NCBI RefSeq assembly: GCF_014384995.1 | Contig: NZ_JACRSY010000039.1 | Location: 1 to 27,304, forward strand | DNA: 27,304 nt | Direction of reading: 5' to 3' | DNA from: Zhenhengia yiwuensis | Lineage (GTDB): Bacteria > Bacillota > Clostridia > Lachnospirales > Cellulosilyticaceae | Part shown: one piece after another, positions 21,645 to 27,304 of the stretch | Layout: each line of letters starts with the position of its first letter | Numbering within the stretch: position 1 is the stretch's first letter | Notes under the pieces: generated by a model | What the model saw: only the letters and a program-made list of their open reading frames with translations | What the model was told of the DNA's origin: nothing | The model's database searches: none | Translations under genes and position numbers: made by a program

Positions 21645-23230
21645 AATGTGATAACATCCTTTATTGTTACGCCATTTTCAAATACAAACCTAGACATACG
21701 ATTACTACTTGTGGTATAAAAGCTATTTCTGCTAAAAAAGATATTACTTGGCGCCTCGCTAATTAAATCGCCGTTAAAGAACATACCGCACCGATCTACA
21801 TACTGGGCACAGAACTCAATGTCATGGGATACCATTAAAATAGTGACCCCTTTACTTGTAAGTTCTCTTAAAATCTGTGCGAGTTGCCTTTTAAAATAAG
21901 CATCCATCCCTTTAGTAGGCTCATCTAAAAGTAAAATCTGTGGTTCTAACAAAAGAATCTTGGCTAAAGCTAACCTTTGCTGCTCACCACCGCTTAAATC
22001 ATAAGGATGTGCCTTTAAAAGATACGCCATATGGGTAAGCTTTGTTACCCTATCAATAGCATCTTTATCCTTTGCTATATCCCTAAGGTCTTCTAATACA
22101 GTCTTCTTGACAAAAAGTGCCTGTGGATTTTGAGGTAAAGTGACAATACGTTTTTTAGCTAGATTGATCTTACCATGATGAGGTTTTAGCATACCTCCTA
22201 CTAAATTTAAAGTAGTGGTCTTACCTGTTCCATTGCCTCCTAGTAGACCATAAAACTCTCCTTCGTTTACAGAGAAGGAAAGATCACTAATAATATCTGG
22301 CCCTTCTTTTTCATACTTAAAGTAAACATGTTTAAATTCTATAGCTTTCTTATCAGATGCAGGCTTATGACTTTTTTCAAGCCTTGGCACCCTGATTTCT
22401 TTATTTTTAAAATAGCGCTCTATACTCTGTCTTCCCTCTCTAATGGTAAGAGGATATTCATCTTGCACCATATGACTTACAATTTGCATAGACGATGGCA
22501 TGGCATAAAACATAGGATGATTCATCTCTTTTAACAACCTACCAGCTTGCGTTGGCGTAGCATCTATCAACAGCTTACCGCCATCTATAACGAATACACG
22601 ATCACTCATAGGCAAGATTTCTTCTAATCTGTGCTCTGCTATTAAGATGGTAATACCTAAGTCTCTATTAATTTTCTTAATGGTATCTAAAAAGTTTATA
22701 GCCCCTACTGGGTCAAGTTGTGAAGTGGGTTCATCCAGAATAATAACTTCTGGCTGCATCGCCATAATAGAAGCTAAATTCAGAAGCTGCTTCTGCCCAC
22801 CTGAAAGTTCTATCACCTTCTTATGAAACCAGTGCTGTATACCAAAGAAACTAGCCATCTCTCCCACTTTTAACCGAATTTCTGCCGCATCGTACCCCAA
22901 ACTCTCCAGGCCAAAAGCTAATTCATGCCACACTTTATCCGTCACAATTTGATTATCTGGATTTTGAAGGACATAACCTATTTTAGAAGCCTGCTCTCTT
23001 AAATCTAGTCTATTTATATCCCGCTCCTCATACAGAAGTTCCCCCTCTTTCTCCCCATGAGGTGCTAAAACAGGTTTAAGTTGCCGCATCAAGGTAGTCT
23101 TACCACTTCCAGAATCCCCACAAATGGTTATAAATTCCCCCTTTTCTATCGTTAGATTTATACGTTTTAAGGCATAATCTTCTCCAAATGGATATTTAAA
23201 ACTAAAATCCTTTAGTTCGAATAAAGCCAT
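21623..23230 (-). CDS. ECF transporter ATPase, two ABC domains fused in one chain
   Basis: The 535-aa protein joins the two ECF ATPases that are usually separate (EcfA1 and EcfA2). The N-terminal domain has Walker A G-D-S-G-S-G-K-T (38-45), L-S-G-G-Q and V-I-I-L-D-E-P-T. The C-terminal domain has G-G-N-G-T-G-K-T (near residue 330), L-S-G-G-E and I-L-L-L-D-E-P-T. Both sites look complete, so both may hydrolyse ATP. ATG at 23228-23230 was chosen because AGGAGG (23237-23242) precedes it at 6 nt. A longer in-frame reading to 23272 would overlap the T-component gene and lacks such a site. It powers the S and T subunits encoded on either side. Confidence 0.9.
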   Translation of the reverse strand: MALFELKDFSFKYPFGEDYALKRINLTIEKGEFITICGDSGSGKTTLMRQLKPVLAPHGEKEGELLYEERDINRLDLREQASKIGYVLQNPDNQIVTDKVWHELAFGLESLGYDAAEIRLKVGEMASFFGIQHWFHKKVIELSGGQKQLLNLASIMAMQPEVIILDEPTSQLDPVGAINFLDTIKKINRDLGITILIAEHRLEEILPMSDRVFVIDGGKLLIDATPTQAGRLLKEMNHPMFYAMPSSMQIVSHMVQDEYPLTIREGRQSIERYFKNKEIRVPRLEKSHKPASDKKAIEFKHVYFKYEKEGPDIISDLSFSVNEGEFYGLLGGNGTGKTTTLNLVGGMLKPHHGKINLAKKRIVTLPQNPQALFVKKTVLEDLRDIAKDKDAIDRVTKLTHMAYLLKAHPYDLSGGEQQRLALAKILLLEPQILLLDEPTKGMDAYFKRQLAQILRELTSKGVTILMVSHDIEFCAQYVDRCGMFFNGDLISEAPSNIFFSRNSFYTTSSNRMSRFVFENGVTIKDVITLWEKNKA

Positions 23231-23244
23231 CTCTCCCCTCCTTA

Positions 23245-24135
23245 CTAAACATTTTGCCCACTTATTCGCCACATGATTTCATCATAAATATTTAGGAAAA
23301 TAGGCATATAGCATAACAAAAAATAACTGATAAAAACGAAGCTGCTCCAAACTGTAACAGGTGTAAACTGAATACGTGGAAAATAATTCACATAGATCAG
23401 TCCACTACAAGCACCCATAGCGACAAGCGCTATAAGGATAGCCAATAGACCTATTACCACTTTATCCTTCAAAGTCATCTTGTAAATTGAAAAAGCTGTA
23501 CGACCTTTAAGCCCATATCCTCTTGCCTTCATACTATCTGCTGTTTCAATACTGCTTTCTAAAGACCAGGTCACCATAATGGATAGGATTTTAAGACCAT
23601 TTCTTGCACGCCTTAGGACATTCCCCTGGGACACATCATTCCCTATACACTTTTGCGCATTGGAAATCGTTTTAATCCTTGCTTTATACAAGGGTACAAA
23701 GCGTAGAACCATGGAAAAAATCAACGAAGAAGCTGGAATGACCTTACCAAATAGGTACATGATTTTGTCCGAAGACATAATCTGGTTATGACAGGAAAAC
23801 CAAATAATGACGTTAATAATCATAGTAGCCGATACAATGCCATAGATGATGCTTTCTAGCGTAAAAGGATTGCCGTCTTTAAGATAAAACAAAATGGTCA
23901 TACCCTCATGATTAAAGAGGGGATTCACGCAAGCTAGAACTAACATACTCGGTAGCATATAAACCAGGTTAAACTTCAGCGCCTTTTTCCCATTTAGCAT
24001 AATCGAGTAAATGCAGGCCCCACTTAGTGATAAAGCCATGTAAACAGGATGTAAGAAAAACATTGCAAAAATAATGACAGCAAAAAAGTATACGAAGTTG
24101 ACCACAGGATGATACTTTTCAAAACAATCTACCAT
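23245..24135 (-). CDS. ECF transporter T component (EcfT-like)
   Basis: The 296-aa membrane protein with several hydrophobic segments is the scaffold linking the S component to the ATPases. The cytoplasmic coupling region is recognisable by R-F-V-P-L-Y-K and S-M-K-A-R-G-Y-G near residues 165-210; the A-R-G motif is the typical EcfT contact with the ATPase. A strong AAAGGAGG site precedes the ATG (24133-24135). It lies 14 nt from the ATPase start and 46 nt after the TIM-barrel gene, within one operon. Confidence 0.87.
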   Translation of the reverse strand: MVDCFEKYHPVVNFVYFFAVIIFAMFFLHPVYMALSLSGACIYSIMLNGKKALKFNLVYMLPSMLVLACVNPLFNHEGMTILFYLKDGNPFTLESIIYGIVSATMIINVIIWFSCHNQIMSSDKIMYLFGKVIPASSLIFSMVLRFVPLYKARIKTISNAQKCIGNDVSQGNVLRRARNGLKILSIMVTWSLESSIETADSMKARGYGLKGRTAFSIYKMTLKDKVVIGLLAILIALVAMGACSGLIYVNYFPRIQFTPVTVWSSFVFISYFLLCYMPIFLNIYDEIMWRISGQNV

Positions 24136-24181
24136 ATGAACCTCCTTTTTTCTCCTTTGTTTTCTATCCTATTAGCCAAAA

Positions 24182-24943
24182 CTAAAAGTTATGCCTTTCC
24201 TTCATCCAGTTTAAGGAGTCTATAAGCTGATTTTTATCTGCTATCTCTAAGGTTCCTGTAGACTTTGGCGCTACCTGTCTAATATGCTCTAAAGTGGTTT
24301 GCATATTAAGAGTCCCCTTATTCACTGCATGATGCAAATCTTTATTTCCATCATTATTATGAATATGGACATGCCCGATGCGGCTACCTAAACCCTTTAC
24401 CCACTCCTCTATCGACTTAGAAGAATAAGCATTCACATGGCCTACATCTAAACATGCTGTAAAGGCCTTATGCCCTACTTCATCAATAACTTTTGCCATA
24501 GGCCAGTATGCTTCTTCATAAACATTTTCAAGATGGACTTTGATACTTTCATCCTTATCGCTCATAAATGCTTTCCAAAATGCAATGGAATTACCTAGCC
24601 AGCCCTCTATATAATAAGTAATAGGAATAAAACCTGTATGGTACACAATTCTCTTTGCCCCCAACTGCTTGGCTATTTCATAGGCCGTTTCAAAACGCTC
24701 CATCGTTACCCTCTTAATTTGTGAATCAAAACTGGCTGGCGATAAGTCAAAGAAAGGGCCATGCAGAGAGAGTTCCCTCTCTTTTAGAAATCTTCCTAGA
24801 CGCTTTTCATATTTTTTAAGTTCTGTCTGGGCATTATCGAGTACATCTGAAATACTAAAATGTATGATTTCTATTCCTACATCATATTGCTCCAGTATTT
24901 CTATCATTTGACTTTCTTCTAATAAATCTGATATATAGATCAT
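24182..24943 (-). CDS. TIM-barrel protein of the xylose isomerase/AP endonuclease 2 type
   Basis: The 253-aa soluble protein is of the AP_endonuc_2 superfamily (sugar-phosphate isomerases, epimerases and endonuclease IV relatives). Characteristic parts are S-L-H-G-P-F-F-D (about 59-66), I-V-Y-H-T-G-F (about 98-104), L-E-N-V-Y-E (about 137-142), C-L-D-V-G-H-V-N (about 164-171), H-V-H-I-H-N-N-D-G (about 191-199) and T-L-E-I (about 232-235). They supply the His, Glu and Asp residues expected to bind a divalent metal. The ATG is behind GGAGGAG. It is the first gene of the ECF operon, so it may process the imported compound or a part of it. The reaction cannot be named. Confidence 0.78.
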   Translation of the reverse strand: MIYISDLLEESQMIEILEQYDVGIEIIHFSISDVLDNAQTELKKYEKRLGRFLKERELSLHGPFFDLSPASFDSQIKRVTMERFETAYEIAKQLGAKRIVYHTGFIPITYYIEGWLGNSIAFWKAFMSDKDESIKVHLENVYEEAYWPMAKVIDEVGHKAFTACLDVGHVNAYSSKSIEEWVKGLGSRIGHVHIHNNDGNKDLHHAVNKGTLNMQTTLEHIRQVAPKSTGTLEIADKNQLIDSLNWMKERHNF

Positions 24944-24976
24944 CTTTCTCCTCCAATGTGTTTCTCTCTTTAATAA

Positions 24977-25005
24977 AGTATAGAACGCTTAACCACTTTA
25001 TGCAA
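24977..25005 (-). promoter_or_regulatory. Promoter of the TIM-barrel and ECF operon
   Basis: TTGCAT (25000-25005), a 17-nt spacer and TATACT (24977-24982) lie about 35 bp before the start codon. The resulting 5' leader is only about 25 nt, too short for a riboswitch, so this operon is not controlled like the neighbouring B12 genes. Confidence 0.65.
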
Positions 25006-25049
25006 AAAGCACTTGATAGAGGTATAGTTTTCCTCCATCAAGCGCTTTT
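25005..25049 (-). terminator. Terminator after the DUF3793 gene
   Basis: The 18-nt arms (25005-25022 with 25032-25049) pair with two mismatches around a 9-nt loop. The minus-strand RNA ends in U-rich sequence. Confidence 0.75.
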
Positions 25050-25091
25050 AATAGGATTTATCTTCTTCTGAAATCTATGTCTTTACTCATC

Positions 25092-25643
25092 TTAGAGCTG
25101 CACAACAAGCTTTTCAATACTACGACCTTCTTTTAATTTTTTACGATATATCATTGTACATTTTTTGTATTTTTGAAAAGTCTTTTCAGCTTCTTTCTCA
25201 TTATTATAAACTTTCCAATATCCTATACATTTACAATTCTGTCCTTTATTTTCAATGAAACCTTTTACATCTTCAATAGGATAACCTAAAAAGATCCCAA
25301 TCTCATGTGGAAAGGTTTCATATCTTCGTAACCTCTCACTAAGCCTCTTAATACAAGCATCCGGATAACAATTCCTATAACCTTGTTCTTTTAAAAAACT
25401 TTGAACTTCTTCTACGCCTATGTCCTTTGCTAATTTTTCAGGTCTAAAAACATAAATTAATGCTCGATCTTTCATAACTGTCAAAAGGGACATATAAACC
25501 CCTTTGCAATTCAAAATACTATTCCACTCCTTAATAGCTCCTTTAATACAAGAAAGAGATTCACACTTGCAATTAAAAAGACTTCCTGTTTTCATCCCTG
25601 CTAGAGTTGGTGCACAATGGGTTACAAGTAATTCCTCAGACAT
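25092..25643 (-). CDS. DUF3793-family protein, Fur-regulated
   Basis: The 183-aa soluble protein has several cysteines. Features I associate with DUF3793 are the N-terminal H-C-A-P-T-L-A-G-M-K-T-G-S-L-F, the middle F-R-P-E-K-L, and the E-I-G-I-F-L-G-Y-P-x-x-D-V-K-G-F-I block followed by G-Y-W-K-V-Y. The biochemical role of the family is unknown, but it often lies near iron-uptake and flavodoxin genes in Clostridia. ATG at 25641-25643 was chosen over one 5 codons upstream (25656-25658), because the ribosome site AGAGGTGG (25650-25657) would otherwise lie inside the gene. The promoter sits between two Fur boxes, so it should be made under iron starvation. It is transcribed alone. Confidence 0.82.
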   Translation of the reverse strand: MSEELLVTHCAPTLAGMKTGSLFNCKCESLSCIKGAIKEWNSILNCKGVYMSLLTVMKDRALIYVFRPEKLAKDIGVEEVQSFLKEQGYRNCYPDACIKRLSERLRRYETFPHEIGIFLGYPIEDVKGFIENKGQNCKCIGYWKVYNNEKEAEKTFQKYKKCTMIYRKKLKEGRSIEKLVVQL

Positions 25644-25662
25644 ATTTCCACCTCTCATTTTT

Positions 25663-25677
25663 TGATAATTATTATCA
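25663..25677. promoter_or_regulatory. Fur box 1 (downstream of the promoter)
   Basis: This is a perfect 7-1-7 palindrome, TGATAAT-T-ATTATCA, the Fur/PerR-family core. It lies between the -10 element and the start codon of the DUF3793 gene. Confidence 0.85.
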
Positions 25678-25686
25678 TTTAAAGAT

Positions 25687-25715
25687 ATAATAGCTTATTT
25701 ACAGTGATCTGTCAA
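25687..25715 (-). promoter_or_regulatory. Promoter of the DUF3793 gene
   Basis: Consensus TTGACA (25710-25715), a 17-nt spacer and TATTAT (25687-25692) are on the minus strand. It is a strong promoter held between two Fur palindromes. Confidence 0.8.
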
Positions 25716-25721
25716 CAATTT

Positions 25722-25736
25722 TGATAATGATTATCA
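25722..25736. promoter_or_regulatory. Fur box 2 (upstream of the promoter)
   Basis: A second perfect 7-1-7 palindrome, TGATAAT-G-ATTATCA, lies 6 bp upstream of the -35 element. With box 1 it brackets the whole promoter. Confidence 0.88.
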
Positions 25737-25765
25737 CTTCTTGAAATATATCTACTCAAGGGCTA

Positions 25766-26671
25766 TTAACCTTTTATTGCTCCAATCATAACACCATTAA
25801 CAAAATATTTCTGTAAGAATGGATAAAGTACCAATATAGGAAGCGTAGATACAATAATAGTCGCATACTTTATAACTTCCTTCATCATTATCGACTGCGC
25901 CGAACTCGCGGTCATGGCTGATGCATAGGCTTGATCAGATGTCACTGGCTGAACAAGAAGCTCTCTTAAAAACATCTGAAGCGGATATAAGTCTCTACGT
26001 TGTTGCAAATAGACTAATGCACTATACCATTCTCCCCATCTTCCTACGGCATAAAATAATGCAATAGTTGCCAACGCTGCTTTTGAAAGCGGTAAAACAA
26101 TACGTGTTAATACTATCCAATCATTAGCACCATCCATTATCGCAGACTCTATTAAACTTTCTGGAATACTTTCAAAGGCAGTACGCAGAACAATCATATT
26201 ATATGTACTGATTGCACCTGGAATAATAATAGCCCATACTGTATTCAACATTCCTAAATTACGTATAACTAAAAAAGTAGGGATCATACCACCACCAAAA
26301 AACATTGTAATCATAATCATGATCATTAAAGGTTTTTTTAACAAAAAATTTTTCCTAGATAAAGCAAAAGAGCCTAAAATAGTTACACTCATATTAATAA
26401 ATGTACCTACAATAACATAAAAAATCGTATTACGATAGCCAAGCCAAATATTCTCACTCTTTAATACAGCTTCATACCCTCCCCAACTAAAACCTGCAGG
26501 TCTAAATAAAAGTCCTGTTACTTTCTGCAATTCTACTGGATCTGATAAGGAAGCAAATAATACATATAACATGGGATAAAGCGTAATCACAGCTAAAATG
26601 AACATAAGAATAATATTGAATATATTAAATACTTGCTCAAAAAGTGGTTTGCGTGAAAATGAACTATGCAT
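25766..26671 (-). CDS. Carbohydrate ABC transporter permease, LplC/YtcP-like
   Basis: This 301-aa membrane protein has six expected membrane segments. The binding-protein-dependent transport motif E-S-A-I-M-D-G-A-N-D-W (about residues 177-187) is followed by L-P-L-S-K. The C-terminal end Q-K-Y-F-V-N-G-V-M-I-G-A-I-K-G is typical of the LplC/YtcP branch, which handles complex oligosaccharides in Firmicutes. ATG at 26669-26671 is preferred to one seven codons upstream, because AAGGAGG lies between them. The partner permease gene ends 14 nt upstream. No ATPase gene is nearby, as usual for this branch, which borrows a shared MsmK-type ATPase. Expression is now likely affected by the IS upstream. 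Confidence 0.87.
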   Translation of the reverse strand: MHSSFSRKPLFEQVFNIFNIILMFILAVITLYPMLYVLFASLSDPVELQKVTGLLFRPAGFSWGGYEAVLKSENIWLGYRNTIFYVIVGTFINMSVTILGSFALSRKNFLLKKPLMIMIMITMFFGGGMIPTFLVIRNLGMLNTVWAIIIPGAISTYNMIVLRTAFESIPESLIESAIMDGANDWIVLTRIVLPLSKAALATIALFYAVGRWGEWYSALVYLQQRRDLYPLQMFLRELLVQPVTSDQAYASAMTASSAQSIMMKEVIKYATIIVSTLPILVLYPFLQKYFVNGVMIGAIKG

Positions 26672-26685
26672 AAACGTCCTCCTTC

Positions 26686-27193
26686 TTACCATAAACTCGT
26701 TTCACTAAACTTACGACTTATTGCATTAGCAATAATAATAAGCATACAGTTAATAATCGAATTAAATAACCCCACTGCTGTACTATAGCCATAGTCCATA
26801 TCTTGAAAACCTTTTCTATATACAAAAGTAGATATAATGTCTGATGTTTCGTAAGTTAATGGGGTTTGTAATAAAAATGCCTTCTCCCATCCTACTCCCA
26901 TTAAATTTCCTACTGCCAAAATAAACATAATAATAATTGTAGGTGTAATCCCAGGTAATGTAACATGCCACATCTGCCTAAATTTACCTGCCCCATCTAT
27001 ACTGGCCGCTTCATAAAGTTCTTGATTAATACCCATCATTGCTGCCAAATAAATAATGGATCCCCATCCAAAACCAGCCCATATATCTGATGCAACATAA
27101 ATCGTTCTAAAACAATTTGGATCTGCAATTAAACTACCTTCATGAGAAGTAAAGGCATTAACAATTTTTGTTATAAATCCTGTACTGATACTA
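26686..27193 (-). pseudogene. Carbohydrate ABC permease, LplB/YteP-like, 5' part cut off by an insertion sequence
   Basis: The reading frame runs from the stop at 26686 back to 27193, about 169 codons, against roughly 290-310 for intact family members. The surviving part has the G-F-G-W-G-S-I-I-Y-L membrane stretch and the permease motif E-A-A-S-I-D-G-A-G-K-F-R, so it was a genuine permease. At 27193/27194 permease-like sequence ends and IS sequence begins; the frame meets a TGA at 27196-27198. The missing N-terminal membrane segments probably lie beyond the IS, outside the window. A shortened product starting at an internal TTG or ATG near 27048 is possible, but would not form a normal permease. 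Confidence 0.82.
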
Positions 27194-27199
27194 TGTCAA
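27170..27199 (-). promoter_or_regulatory. Hybrid promoter at the IS and permease junction
   Basis: On the minus strand, TTGACA (27194-27199) is the outermost six bases of the IS. After 18 nt of permease sequence comes TATAAC (27170-27175). The -35 is a full consensus match and the -10 matches five of six. It points outward into the remaining permease genes. Confidence 0.6.
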
Positions 27200-27304
27200 G
27201 AAATTAGACACTACAAACGGAGATTTTCTAGTTAACTAGCTTTCTTCTGTTTGTAGTATTCTTTTTCGTAAGCAATAGGTGTTTTATACCCTATTGTTCC
27301 ATGA
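27194..27304 (-). mobile_element. End of an IS3-family insertion sequence (continues beyond the window)
   Basis: The element edge is taken at TGTCAAG (27194), where the permease frame breaks. The short space between this end and the transposase stop (38 nt), and the transposase tail, are as in IS3-family elements. The other end and any target-site duplication are outside the window. Confidence 0.75.
27232..27303 (-). CDS. IS3-family transposase (OrfB), C-terminal end only
   Basis: The last 23 residues before the TAA at 27232-27234 include G-Y-K-T-P-I-A-Y-E-K-E-Y-Y-K-Q-K-K. The Y-K-T-P-x-x-Y core is the usual C-terminus of IS3-family OrfB integrases, which cut and join DNA with a DDE active site; that active site is not in the window. 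The subgroup cannot be told from so little. Confidence 0.75.
   Translation of the reverse strand, partial: HGTIGYKTPIAYEKEYYKQKKAS

Noticed and set aside
23231..23272. Longer N-terminus for the fused ECF ATPase
   Set aside because: The extension overlaps the T-component gene, has no ribosome site, and a good AGGAGG lies before the internal ATG at 23230.
24944..25091. Possible fourth riboswitch before the ECF operon
   Set aside because: The only structure is the terminator of the preceding gene, and the operon promoter lies after it with a leader of about 25 nt.
1..27304. CRISPR arrays, tRNA or rRNA genes, phage genes
   Set aside because: No spaced direct repeats, no tRNA or rRNA sequence and no phage structural gene were recognised; the coiled-coil pair alone is not evidence for a prophage.

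Overview
The window looks like chromosomal DNA from a low-G+C, AT-rich Gram-positive anaerobe of the Clostridia (Lachnospirales-like). This rests on strong AGGAGG-type ribosome binding sites, a DUF3793 gene behind Fur boxes, S-layer-homology (SLH) anchoring, a GntR-LacI hybrid regulator, cobalamin-riboswitch leaders and an ECF transporter. The genus cannot be fixed from the sequence alone.

Left part (1-8900), glycan use: an MFS transporter and a GH38 alpha-mannosidase on the minus strand, a divergent GntR-LacI sugar regulator, a two-gene operon of unknown coiled-coil proteins, and an intracellular GH35 beta-galactosidase on the plus strand. Between mannosidase and regulator lies a roughly 290-bp imperfect inverted repeat that folds as one long rod.

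Central part (9000-20900), corrinoid acquisition, all on the minus strand: there are three cobalamin-riboswitch leaders, each followed by an intrinsic terminator. They precede (a) a 373-aa alpha/alpha-toroid protein plus a 215-aa DUF4430 protein, (b) a 191-aa secreted DUF4430-like protein plus a 1828-aa exported protein with three toroid modules, one DUF4430 domain and three C-terminal SLH repeats, and (c) a BtuF-BtuC-BtuD-like ABC importer. Toroid plus DUF4430 is the domain pairing of animal intrinsic factor and transcobalamin. The likely reading is a cell-surface corrinoid capture system that hands its ligand to the ABC importer. This is the most interesting content of the window.

Right part (20900-25000): an ECF transporter cassette (S component, fused double ATPase, T component) with a TIM-barrel isomerase-like gene. 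It has its own promoter and no visible riboswitch, so its link to corrinoids is only by neighbourhood. Next is a DUF3793 gene whose promoter sits between two perfect Fur-type palindromes.

Right edge (25700-27304): two LplB/YtcP-type carbohydrate ABC permease genes. The upstream one has lost its 5' part to an IS3-family insertion whose transposase C-terminus is at the window edge. The IS end supplies a TTGACA that, with permease sequence, forms a good hybrid promoter reading into the surviving permease genes.
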